11,015 nt of DNA, from assembly GCA_018830585.1 (NCBI GenBank), contig JAHJSD010000012.1, forward strand, positions 1-11,015. The letters are read 5' to 3'. The translations under genes and the position numbers were made by a program. The notes under the pieces are model-generated. The model had not been told where the DNA came from and did not search any database. It worked only from the letters and a program-made list of their open reading frames with translations. The stretch is from Patescibacteria group bacterium. Lineage in GTDB: Bacteria > Patescibacteriota > Microgenomatia > UBA12405 > JAHJSD01. Positions 1 through 5,613 of the stretch are shown here, piece after piece; position 1 is the first letter of the stretch, and each line of letters opens with the position of its first letter.

Positions 1-78
1 AGAAAGTGTTTAGGTTTTAGAACCTCATTAGAAGTTTTTCAAAAAAGCTTGGGTGTTGCGATTGAAAATCGAATGTAG
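1..78 (+). CDS. IS30-family transposase, C-terminal end (partial, cut by window edge)
   Basis: Frame 1 is open from the first base to TAG at 76-78 and reads RKCLGFRTSLEVFQKSLGV followed by AIENRM. The RKCLGFRT-x-LEVF pattern is the usual end of the DDE domain of IS30 transposases (family pattern NNRPRKCLGFKTPxEVF). Only the last 25 residues are visible, so it cannot be judged whether the element is intact. The last bases (about 50-80) probably overlap the right terminal inverted repeat, since IS30 ORFs commonly run into it. The family call rests on a short motif and is moderately sure. Confidence 0.6.
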   Translation, partial: RKCLGFRTSLEVFQKSLGVAIENRM

Positions 79-102
79 GATTTACTTCTTTCATAACATA
101 AG

Positions 103-131
103 TTGTATAATTTCTTTAGGCTTTGTATAAT
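103..131 (+). promoter_or_regulatory. Putative promoter of the surface-protein operon
   Basis: A consensus TATAAT lies at 126-131, with a weak -35 (TTGTAT, 103-108) 17 bp upstream. The -10 ends 9 nt before ATG 141, so the mRNA would have almost no leader. A second TATAAT at 106-111 could start a transcript near 118. It gives a leader of about 20 nt with only a poor Shine-Dalgarno (AGG 118-120). Confidence 0.5.
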
Positions 132-140
132 TGCCTTGTG

Positions 141-788
141 ATGAGAAAAAGTATTTCCCGCCTAATCTTTTTATTTGCCGTTTTTACTCTTTTTTCAAAT
201 ACTGCTTTTGCCAAAATCGGCGTTGGTGTCAATACCGGCAAAATTCAAGTTGACGAGAAGCTGAAAGCGGGAATGATTTATAAACTGCCGCCTATTACAG
301 TTATTAATACCGGCGACGAACCGGCAGAATATGAAGCTTCAGTCGCCTACCATCAAGACCAACCTGAACTTCGTCCTGAACAAAACTGGTTTATTTTTAC
401 TCCTCAAAAATTTCATTTGGAGCCAGGAAAAGGTCAATTAGTAGAAATTAAGATTAACTTGCCTTTGAGGATAGAGCCGGGAAACTATTTTGCTTATCTT
501 GAAGGCCATCCGCTTGCTCAAGTGCAAAAAGGAAAAGCAACTATCGGGGTAGCGGCTGCCAGTAAACTCTATTTCACTGTTGTTCCAGCTAATATTTTTT
601 ATGGAATTTATTATAAGATTACCAGCTTTTGGAAAGTTTATTCTCCCTGGCCGCAGCGAGTTACGATTGCTTTGTTAATAATCGCATCACTGCTTCTCTT
701 TAAGAAATTTTTCAATATTAAGATTAACGTTAAAAAACCTAAGGATGAAAGTTCTCAAGCAGATAAAACAGATGAATTAAATGACTAA
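141..788 (+). CDS. Secreted Ig-like beta-sandwich protein with C-terminal membrane anchor
   Basis: The 215-residue product starts with a classical signal peptide: basic MRKSISR, a hydrophobic core, and a likely cut after TAFA at residue 24. Residues 25-150 are a beta-rich domain with alternating hydrophobics, VINTGDEPAEYE and an LEPGKGQLVEIKI turn. This resembles the DUF916/WxL-interacting or bacterial chaperone-like Ig fold. A hydrophobic segment at about 174-187 is followed by a basic, then acidic tail, so the domain would face outside with the tail in the cytosol. TTG 123 and GTG 138 are in-frame alternatives. ATG 141 is preferred because the signal peptide begins there and TATAAT lies 9 nt upstream. 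It is first in an operon with the dockerin and cohesin genes, so a cell-surface role is likely. The exact family is not certain. Confidence 0.75.
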   Translation: MRKSISRLIFLFAVFTLFSNTAFAKIGVGVNTGKIQVDEKLKAGMIYKLPPITVINTGDEPAEYEASVAYHQDQPELRPEQNWFIFTPQKFHLEPGKGQLVEIKINLPLRIEPGNYFAYLEGHPLAQVQKGKATIGVAAASKLYFTVVPANIFYGIYYKITSFWKVYSPWPQRVTIALLIIASLLLFKKFFNIKINVKKPKDESSQADKTDELND

Positions 789-796
789 AAAGCAAG

Positions 797-1522
797 ATGG
801 TATTAATTTTTTTTTTAGGGTTGGTTGTTGTTTTGACAGTGTTATTAAAAGCGGGTTATGTGCAGGCTGGTATATCTGATTACTTAAACGCTTCTGTTAA
901 AATCAGTATTTGCGGCAATGAGATTATCGAAGGAGGGGAAGACTGTGAGGGAGAGAATTTAAATGGCCAAACTTGTGAAAGTATTGGGTATGGCCCGGGT
1001 ACGTTAAGTTGCGATATTGCCTGCAGTTTTGATACATATAGTTGTTCTCCGGCTCCGACTTCCACTCCCACCCCTACGCCAACATTGACTCCGACCCCAA
1101 CCTTAACCCCTACTCTTACCCCAACACCGACACCTACTCCAACAGTTGCTCCCACCCTGACTTCTACACCAACCCCAACACCAACTACTATTATTTCAAC
1201 TTCAGAAGTAACCCCCACCAGTTCTCCGGCTCCGACAGCGGAACCGACAACAGCCGCAATTTTTCCCTCGCCAACAATTAAACCAGCCTTACCAATATTC
1301 CTAATTCCGTTTGACCCGGATGGAGATGGTAAAATTGCATTAAAAGAGATTTTTGTTGTCGCTAAAACTTGGGTTGAGGAGTGGCATCAGGCTTTACTTG
1401 AAGAGATTGCTCTAGGAGATAAGGCAATATTGGATAGAAAAGAGAGAAAATGCGATTTAAATAGAGATTACAAGTGTAATTTAATAGATTTTTCAATTCT
1501 AATGTCATATGTGGAAAAATGA
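797..1522 (+). CDS. Secreted Cys-rich / PT-linker / dockerin-like protein
   Basis: The 241-residue product has a hydrophobic signal sequence (1-24, ending YVQA) and a compact domain with six cysteines (C39, C50, C60, C72, C76, C83; ICGNEIIEGGEDCEG). A Pro-Thr-rich low-complexity linker follows (about 85-160). The C-terminus has two EF-hand-like loops: D173-x-D175-x-D177-G-K ending at E184, and D220-x-N222-x-D224-x-K226 ending at D231. Paired Ca-binding loops at the C-terminus of a secreted protein are the signature of type I dockerins, which bind cohesins. The spacing between loops (36 residues) is longer than usual. The next gene encodes a cohesin-like domain. The start is doubtful: ATG 797 gives a signal peptide with no basic n-region, while ATG 781 in another frame would supply MTKKQDG if the T10 run had nine Ts. 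Confidence 0.78.
   Translation: MVLIFFLGLVVVLTVLLKAGYVQAGISDYLNASVKISICGNEIIEGGEDCEGENLNGQTCESIGYGPGTLSCDIACSFDTYSCSPAPTSTPTPTPTLTPTPTLTPTLTPTPTPTPTVAPTLTSTPTPTPTTIISTSEVTPTSSPAPTAEPTTAAIFPSPTIKPALPIFLIPFDPDGDGKIALKEIFVVAKTWVEEWHQALLEEIALGDKAILDRKERKCDLNRDYKCNLIDFSILMSYVEK
807..816 (+). other. T10 homopolymer at the start of the dockerin gene
   Basis: Ten Ts lie inside codons 4-7 of the gene read from ATG 797. Reading from ATG 781, which overlaps the stop of the preceding gene, would enter the main frame only if one T were removed. It would then give MTKKQDGINFFLGLVVV, a normal basic n-region plus hydrophobic core. The tract could be a slippage or phase-variation site or a base-count error. 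Confidence 0.55.
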
Positions 1523-2537
1523 AAATAAGATGCTGAAAATAGGTTCTATATTAACCATCGTTATCTGGATTATCTCCTCCTGGTTTTTAGTTCATATCTT
1601 GGCTGTCTTGGGAGTATTTTTAGCGGTAGCTTATCCTATCTGGTGGCTTTTTGCTCCGAAACAAACAGTTTGTTTTTTATGCCAAACAAAAAAAGAGGGA
1701 GAATTTTGTCCTTTTTGCCGAAAAACAGTAACCAAAGAAGAAGGTATTTTGCCAAAAACACTTCCTTCGGCAATTTATAACGGCTTAATTATCCTTGCTT
1801 TTGCTCTTGTTTCTTTAGGTTTAGTCTTTTTAGAAAGCAAAATTCTTTTTAAAATGGGTTTTCCCCCAACTCCAAAAACCGTTTCCTTTGTTATCCCTAC
1901 AAAAGGACAGTATCGTTTGGGTGAAATATTCCCGATGAAGATAGAGATTGTCGGCATTAAAACTCCAATAAATGCCATTCAAGCTGATTTAGGTTTTGAG
2001 CCGCAGAAACTAGAAGTAGTTGATATCTCAACTGAAGACTCCTTTGCCAACATTTTTATTCAGAAAGAAATTAATAACGAAGTCGGTTATGCCCGACTAA
2101 CTGGAGGTTTACCACATCCAGGATTTTTTGCTGACCATGGAGTTTTTGGCACAGTTTTTTTCCAAGGGAAAAGCCCGGGTATCGCAAAGGTGGAATTTTT
2201 ACCTTCATCAATGGTTCTAGCCAACGACGGTCGAGGAACGGATACTCTTAAAGATTTAGCCTCGGTTTCTTATTTAGTTCTACCAGAGAGAATATCTAAA
2301 GAAGAAGCAGAAATGCAAAAAAGCGTTATCATGAAATCGGTTGTTTTAGGGGAAACAAGTGAAGATACCCAGATGAAGTTTTATGAAGAAAAGAAAATTT
2401 TAGGAGCAAAAGTTGGCGAAGAAATACAAGAAGAAAAGAAATTCAATTTAATCAGGATATTTTTAGATGGTTTAGAAAAGGTTGATAGGTTTGTTTTAAC
2501 CTTATGGGAGAAAGTATTTAGCTTTTTTAGACAATAG
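1509..2537 (+). CDS. Membrane protein with zinc ribbon and cohesin-like domain
   Basis: This 342-residue protein overlaps the dockerin gene by 14 nt. ATG 1530, 7 nt after that stop, is an alternative start. Order: residues 11-48 are continuously hydrophobic, enough for a two-helix hairpin. A C4 zinc ribbon follows (C55-x2-C58 and C67-x2-C70), then a third membrane helix at about 91-108. Residues about 124-257 form a beta-rich domain: LGEIFPMKIEIVG, then INAIQADLGFEPQKLEVVDI, then FFADHGVFGTVFFQGKSPG. This matches the cohesin pattern of a strand pair, an IxAxQxxLxYDPxxLEV segment and a GxLxxxxFxxK strand. The C-terminus is charged with a last amphipathic helix. The likely topology puts the ribbon inside and the cohesin outside. 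Adjacency to a dockerin gene supports a binding partner. The cohesin call rests on pattern only. Confidence 0.75.
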   Translation: MWKNENKMLKIGSILTIVIWIISSWFLVHILAVLGVFLAVAYPIWWLFAPKQTVCFLCQTKKEGEFCPFCRKTVTKEEGILPKTLPSAIYNGLIILAFALVSLGLVFLESKILFKMGFPPTPKTVSFVIPTKGQYRLGEIFPMKIEIVGIKTPINAIQADLGFEPQKLEVVDISTEDSFANIFIQKEINNEVGYARLTGGLPHPGFFADHGVFGTVFFQGKSPGIAKVEFLPSSMVLANDGRGTDTLKDLASVSYLVLPERISKEEAEMQKSVIMKSVVLGETSEDTQMKFYEEKKILGAKVGEEIQEEKKFNLIRIFLDGLEKVDRFVLTLWEKVFSFFRQ

Positions 2538-2547
2538 ATTTTTTATT

Positions 2548-2798
2548 TTAAGACGAAACTAATGAGGGTTGTAGCCTTTTTATTTCATCCCACCTCACCT
2601 TAATTAACTCCGTTTGAATCGTATCTTCAAAAGCCTTAATTAATTTCTTTGTCTAGTGCTGCTTTTATCTTTCTCATAGACAGAAGCTTTACCATTGGAA
2701 ATAAATATGTTTTTCTATCCTGTTTTCCGCAATGCAACACCTTAAGACTTCCTGGCTTTTTTAATAAAATTGTGCAATAGTGTTTGTTCTTTATCCAT
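2548..2798 (-). pseudogene. Frameshifted small ORF, family unknown
   Basis: Three consecutive minus-strand pieces in successive frames read like one protein of about 82 residues. They are MDKEQTLLHNFIKKARKS (2798-2742), KVLHCGKQDRKTYLFP to KAALDKEIN (2743-2636), and KAFEDTIQTELIKVRWDEIK to LVSS (2637-2548). At each junction a single T (2744, 2638) directly before AAG separates the frames. The composition is Lys/Glu-rich and helix-like. No family was recognised. It could equally be chance reading in decaying DNA. Confidence 0.25.
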
Positions 2799-2824
2799 TT
2801 TAAGAATAATTTTTCCTTTCTTGA

Positions 2825-3033
2825 GTGATTTCGGTAGTAGTAGGTGTTTTCTATGAGATTTCAGCAATAACGATCTTTTTAGCCTATCAAGTCGGCAAAA
2901 ACGCCACTCAAATAGCACCATTAAATCAACCCGTAACAATAATAACTGTTGTTTTGTCCGTAATTTGCTTGAAAGAAAAGACTGATTTACAAAGCTAATT
3001 AGCTTTGTTGGTGTTGTTTTGGTAAAACAGGAA
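2825..3033 (+). pseudogene. EamA/DMT-family transporter relic (C-terminal end)
   Basis: A plus-strand reading from 2825 to TAA 2996-2998 gives a hydrophobic stretch with GVFYEISAITIFLAYQVG, then QIAPLNQPVTIITVVLSVIC and LKEKTDLQ. This is the pattern of the last repeat of drug/metabolite (EamA) transporters: helix, AxxxxPLxPxxxxxxxxxxLKE, helix. One frame over, directly at the stop (2992-3033), it continues KLISFVGVVLVKQ, the expected last helix. So a 1-nt shift broke the gene. An in-frame TGA at 2822-2824 closes the 5' side, and the roughly 200 residues that should precede it are not found. It is a dead fragment. GTG 2825 is probably not a real start. Confidence 0.5.
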
Positions 3034-3035
3034 GT

Positions 3036-3259
3036 GTTCGTTGTGTCCGCGCACGGGCGGGCGGGACAAGGACACGATAAAATCCTTTCCTTGCTCGAGC
3101 GAAAGCGAGAGAAAAAATCGCGCGCGAAAAAATAACGGAAGCTGTATGTGGGCTCTTCGACAGGCTCAGGATAAAGGCGCCGTGCAACAGTAGCGAGCCC
3201 TGCGAAGCGGAGCGAGCTAACACTTTAACAATTTTCTTTAAAATGCGTTCGAATTTTTC
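3036..3259 (+). repeat. GC-rich intergenic repeat island
   Basis: No gene is seen here. The stretch is far richer in GC than its flanks and is made of repeat fragments. These include a GTGTCC/GGACAC arm pair around 3041-3075, a GCTCGAGCGAAAGCGAGAG segment, TTCGACAGGCTCAGGATAA at 3156-3174 (related to sequence near 6039-6100), and a GAAGCGGAGCGAGC segment near 3205. Such pieces are common scattered intergenic repeats in CPR and other metagenome-derived genomes. Confidence 0.5.
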
Positions 3260-3359
3260 TAAAAACGAGCGCCGAGTCTAACTCGGCTTTGCCGAACCCA
3301 ACTCGGCTTCGCAAGGTCAAACGTGGTTTCGCCGAATCTAACTCGGTTGGCGGCCACGA
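3260..3359 (+). repeat. Degenerate 20-bp tandem repeat, about 4.5 units
   Basis: Four units start at 3280, 3300, 3320 and 3340, exactly 20 bp apart, each beginning AAC. Unit 1 is AACTCGGCTTTGCCGAACCC and unit 3 is AACGTGGTTTCGCCGAATCT. A half unit (GCCGAGTCT, 3271-3279) precedes them. Most units contain TCGGC-TTT-GCCGA or a decayed form, able to form a short hairpin. Confidence 0.65.
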
Positions 3360-3433
3360 GGGCGAGAAGCCCCGCAAAAAATTTCTATACAGAAAGTTTG
3401 TTGTCCGAGGTTTAAAACTTTTGAAACAAATTC

Positions 3434-3691
3434 TTAATAAATACCTCCCCTATAACCGACCTCCCAGACGTAAATTATTTTTTCTTTTTTGTTTATCGAA
3501 TACAGAACCCTAAAATCGCCGATCCGCAAACGGTAGCCGGATCGGGTGTTAATCAATCTTTTAATATATAGGCTTTTTGAAAAAGGAGATTTTTCTAATC
3601 GAGAAACCGCTTTAATAAAACGTTTTTGATCCTGGGGGTGCAGTTTTTTTGCCTGTTTCTTAACCTGAGGGTGAAAAATAAGCTTATACAT
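3434..3691 (-). CDS. RelE/ParE-superfamily toxin
   Basis: The 85-residue product is a type II toxin of the RelE/StbE fold, a family that mostly cleaves mRNA on the ribosome (ParE relatives attack gyrase). It begins MYKLIFHPQVKKQAKKL, and the C-terminal half carries YRLRIGDFRVLYSI then IIYVWEVGYRGGIY. This is the family pattern YRLRxGDYRVxYxI-VGHRxxxY. R54, R56, R61 and R81 are the likely catalytic or RNA-contact residues. The usual His before R81 is Tyr here. A longer in-frame reading from 3739 exists, but ATG 3691 overlaps the antitoxin stop (TGATG) and begins the conserved domain. Expression is probably coupled to the antitoxin. Confidence 0.88.
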   Translation of the reverse strand: MYKLIFHPQVKKQAKKLHPQDQKRFIKAVSRLEKSPFSKSLYIKRLINTRSGYRLRIGDFRVLYSINKKEKIIYVWEVGYRGGIY

Positions 3692-3966
3692 CAGAGGCCC
3701 AGCTCTTTTTTTAGGTCGCTCAAACTGTCTCCGCCCCATTTTTTTTTAACGGATTTCTCATATCCCTGAACTTTAAGCGAGTCAAGATAATCCTCTAATA
3801 GATCACTTAGCTTTTTATATTGGTCAATTGCTAATAAGACCGCCTTAGGCTGAGAACGGTGAAAAATATAGAGAGGTCCCTTAGACTTCTCCACTTGACG
3901 CAAAAGTAATAAGGCGTTCTCGCGCATATCAGTAATGGTTTTGACGTTATCAGTTGTTGGAATCAT
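3691..3966 (-). CDS. Phd/YefM-family antitoxin
   Basis: The 91-residue product starts MIPTTDNVKTITDMRENAL, followed by LLRQVEKSKGPLYIFHRSQPKAVLLAIDQYKKL. This is the standard Phd/YefM DNA-binding fold: strand, helix, then a GPLxIxxRxxPxAVLLxxxxY strand pair. A helical, charged C-terminal tail (residues about 55-91) would wrap the toxin. ATG 3984 is in frame but lies at the edge of the -10 element, upstream of the expected transcript start, so ATG 3966 is the start. The gene overlaps the toxin by one base and would repress its own promoter. Confidence 0.86.
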   Translation of the reverse strand: MIPTTDNVKTITDMRENALLLLRQVEKSKGPLYIFHRSQPKAVLLAIDQYKKLSDLLEDYLDSLKVQGYEKSVKKKWGGDSLSDLKKELGL

Positions 3967-3970
3967 TCTA

Positions 3971-4004
3971 AGATTAATATACATAATAATCTAAGGTTTG
4001 TCAA
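3971..4004 (-). promoter_or_regulatory. Promoter and palindromic operator of the toxin-antitoxin operon
   Basis: On the minus strand a perfect -35 TTGACA (4004-3999) is followed by 17 bp and TATATT (3981-3976). This is the best sigma-70 type promoter in the window. The -10 ends 9 nt before ATG 3966, so the leader is about 3 nt. An imperfect inverted repeat, AGATTAATA (3971-3979) and TAATAATCT (3984-3992) with 8 of 9 pairs and a 4-nt centre, covers the -10. It is where the antitoxin would be expected to bind. Confidence 0.75.
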
Positions 4005-4053
4005 ACGCCAGTCAAAGCTCCCCGTTAACTCTTAGGTTATTTTCACCACAACC

Positions 4054-4062
4054 TGTTAAAAT
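4054..4062 (+). promoter_or_regulatory. Extended -10 promoter of the RNA methyltransferase gene
   Basis: TGTTAAAAT is an extended -10 (TG-n-TAAAAT) ending 9 nt before ATG 4072. No good -35 and no Shine-Dalgarno are seen. Confidence 0.5.
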
Positions 4063-4071
4063 ATAAAAGAT

Positions 4072-4788
4072 ATGAAAAAATACAAAAAGAGTTCGGATGT
4101 TTCTTATTCCATCGGCGTTTACCCTACTCTGGAATTGCTCTACCACCGTCCGGATAAAGTCGACTCAATTATAATCAGCGGCAGGGGGGACCGGAACGAG
4201 GGACTCAACAAAATTATTGAGATTTGCCAGAAAAAAAAGATAAGGGTTGAGCAGTCGGATAAAGCGATCAACAGGATCGCTAAAGTCGGCGGCTGTTACG
4301 CGGTAGGCATATTTTATAAATACCACTCCCCTTTGCAAAAAGGAGACCATTTGGTTTTGGTAAATCCTAATGATATGGGTAATTTCGGAACCATCACCAG
4401 AACCATGTTAGCCTATGGAATTAAAAACTTGGCGGTGATTAAACCGGCAGTAGACATTTTCGCCCCTAAAGCGGTCCGCGCCTCCATGGGGGCGATTTTC
4501 AAGCTTAATTTCAGCTACTTTGATTCTTTCAGCGATTATTGCTCCGCTTTTAAAAATAATAATATTTATCCTTTGATAACCAACGCAAAGACCGGTCTTG
4601 ACCAGGCGGTGTTTAAAAAGCCTTTTTCCTTAGTTTTCGGAGGCGAAGGGGCGGGTTTGGGAGAAGAATTCCTGAAAGTGGGAGAAAGCATTAAAATACC
4701 GCAAAGCAGGGAGGTCGACTCGTTAAACCTTTCCGTCGCTGTTGGCATTGTTTTATACGCCAGCAGTCTTGATAAGAACAAGCGTTGA
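4072..4788 (+). CDS. TrmH/SpoU-family RNA 2'-O-methyltransferase
   Basis: The 238-residue enzyme would use S-adenosylmethionine to methylate a ribose 2'-OH in rRNA or tRNA, in the cytosol. All three SPOUT motifs are present: motif 1 NPNDMGNFGTITRTMLAYG (98-116, with N104 and R110), motif 2 LVFGGEGAGL (187-196), and motif 3 IPQSREVDSLNLSVAVGIVL (209-228, with S217-L-N219). These form the trefoil-knot cofactor site. The N-terminal about 90 residues look like the L30e-like substrate-recognition domain (IIISGRGDRNEGLNKIIEIC). The nearest well-known relatives are RlmB and TrmH, but substrate cannot be told from sequence, so no symbol is given. It is transcribed alone, divergent from the toxin-antitoxin operon. 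Confidence 0.92.
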   Translation: MKKYKKSSDVSYSIGVYPTLELLYHRPDKVDSIIISGRGDRNEGLNKIIEICQKKKIRVEQSDKAINRIAKVGGCYAVGIFYKYHSPLQKGDHLVLVNPNDMGNFGTITRTMLAYGIKNLAVIKPAVDIFAPKAVRASMGAIFKLNFSYFDSFSDYCSAFKNNNIYPLITNAKTGLDQAVFKKPFSLVFGGEGAGLGEEFLKVGESIKIPQSREVDSLNLSVAVGIVLYASSLDKNKR

Positions 4789-4865
4789 ACCAGCCTCAAT
4801 AATGACACGCCATATCAAGTAGGAAGAAGGATTAGCTGTGTCAAATCCTGGTCAGGCAAGATCGG

Positions 4866-4898
4866 TATAATAAACATTGCATACGGACAGTTGTCCGT
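4866..4898 (+). promoter_or_regulatory. Promoter-like -10 followed by a small palindrome, no gene
   Basis: TATAAT sits at 4866-4871 without a clear -35. It is followed by ACGGACA (4883-4889), GT, TGTCCGT (4892-4898), a perfect 7-bp inverted repeat at the expected transcript start. No convincing plus-strand ORF follows, so this might serve a small RNA or be chance. Confidence 0.3.
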
Positions 4899-4963
4899 CC
4901 TGGAAAAAGTACTATCTACCCAAGTTCCCTAAAAAGGACAGGGGGTAAAAAAACTTTTTTTGA

Positions 4964-5164
4964 TCAACCAACTCTCACCGGCCTTGAACCAGTACTTCCC
5001 CGAGGCAATCTTAACCTTCTTTCATCCCTCCAATGCCCAGCCGCACGAGGATCATCGCACTCCTGCAACCTCGGCCTCAACGCCCTCCAATCAGGACTTC
5101 CAATGGGACAGTCGCTATCCCTTAGCGCCACCATTTGAGGTCTCCCCGCTCTTCCTTCACTCAT
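4964..5164 (-). CDS. Arg-rich small ORF with perfect Shine-Dalgarno, function unknown
   Basis: ATG 5164 is preceded by AAGGAGGTGA with 9 nt between GGAGG and the ATG, the only textbook ribosome site in the window. The 66-residue product is very rich in Arg, Gly, Pro and Asp (MSEGRAGRPQMVALRDSDCP), matches no family I know, and is unlike the Lys-rich neighbours. The DNA is GC-rich. Another frame over the end (about 5020-4930) reads KKVKIASGKYWFKAGESWLI, which looks more protein-like. A third frame near 5160 reads MKEERGDLKWWR then stop. A 5-bp stem with a TTCAAGG loop (ACTGG/CCGGT, about 4990) looks like a tRNA T-arm, so a structured RNA is also possible. I cannot decide between small gene, decayed gene and RNA. 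Confidence 0.3.
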   Translation of the reverse strand: MSEGRAGRPQMVALRDSDCPIGSPDWRALRPRLQECDDPRAAGHWRDERRLRLPRGSTGSRPVRVG

Positions 5165-5330
5165 TTCCTCTCACCTCCTTTCGAAAAAAAACGAAAACGT
5201 TTTTTGAACCTTTAATGTTTGTGTTTTCCCACGCCTCCACCGACAAGAGAGGCCAGTAATCTTCAGCAAGTATTTCCATCCGTTTATCAGCTAATTTTGT
5301 TGACTAAAACATAACCTGCAGTCATTTTAA
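5165..5330 (-). other. Spacer with a possible 40-codon ORF
   Basis: Between the two small ORFs, ATG 5279 opens a 40-codon minus-strand frame (MEILAEDYWPLLSVEAWENT onward, ending RKEVRGNE). It stops at 5157 and overlaps the start of the Arg-rich ORF. It has no ribosome site. Its last part is simply the Shine-Dalgarno region read in frame, so it may be fortuitous. Confidence 0.2.
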
Positions 5331-5546
5331 TTAAAGAGGTTTACCGTTAATCGTTATCTCAACCCGGCCTCGCCAAGGAAGAGACGACAGTTCTTTCCGA
5401 ACCCTCCTTCGAGTCGATCCTCCGGCTTCCTCAATCACTTGAGCCAACGCTGCCACAGACATGTTAAGACCGCTATCGCCTCTTTCCGTCAAAATCGATT
5501 TTACTGCCTTACTTACTCTTCCGGCTTCCTTTCTCCTATTGTTCAT
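5331..5546 (-). CDS. Small putative winged-helix DNA-binding protein
   Basis: The 71-residue product begins MNNRRKEAGRVSKAVKSIL. The middle, SVAALAQVIEEAGG then STRRRVRKELSSL, resembles helix-turn-helix with a basic recognition helix. RGRVEITINGKP would be the wing. No named family was recognised, so DNA binding is an inference from this layout. ATG 5546 has AAGGG only one base upstream. TTG 5561 is an in-frame alternative that begins inside the terminator U-tract. The gene lies directly after an intrinsic terminator and has no promoter of its own, so it would be reached by read-through from the promoter at 5735-5706. Confidence 0.5.
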   Translation of the reverse strand: MNNRRKEAGRVSKAVKSILTERGDSGLNMSVAALAQVIEEAGGSTRRRVRKELSSLPWRGRVEITINGKPL

Positions 5547-5551
5547 TCCCT

Positions 5552-5587
5552 TAAAAAACAAATAAAAAACCCCGCAGTCGCGGGGTT
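5552..5587 (-). terminator. Intrinsic terminator, probable attenuator
   Basis: On the minus strand AACCCCGC (5587-5580), loop GACT and GCGGGGTT (5575-5568) form a perfect 8-bp stem followed by a T-rich tract to 5552. The 5' arm, extended as CAACAACCCCGC (5591-5580), is also perfectly complementary over 12 bases to GCGGGGTTGTTG (5631-5620) inside the upstream small ORF. Two exclusive structures are therefore possible. Confidence 0.7.
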
Positions 5588-5613
5588 GTTGAAAAAAGTT
5601 TTTTTAAAAAATT

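Noticed and set aside
880..1281. Open frames on both strands over the PT-rich linker
   Set aside because: They are mirrors of the Pro-Thr codon repeat (Val-Gly and Tyr-Asn-Ser repeats) and the dockerin gene frame is clearly the real one.
3260..3359. Tandem 20-bp array as a CRISPR
   Set aside because: Units are contiguous without unique spacers, are degenerate, and no cas gene is present.
4985..5004. T-arm-like hairpin ACTGG-TTCAAGG-CCGGT suggesting a tRNA or tmRNA on the minus strand
   Set aside because: No matching acceptor, anticodon or D arm could be found at the right distance; kept only as a remark.
4960..5259. 99-codon plus-strand ORF opposite the Arg-rich ORF
   Set aside because: Composition (Pro, Ser, His, Phe) is what the complement of a purine-rich strand gives; no ribosome site and no domain pattern.
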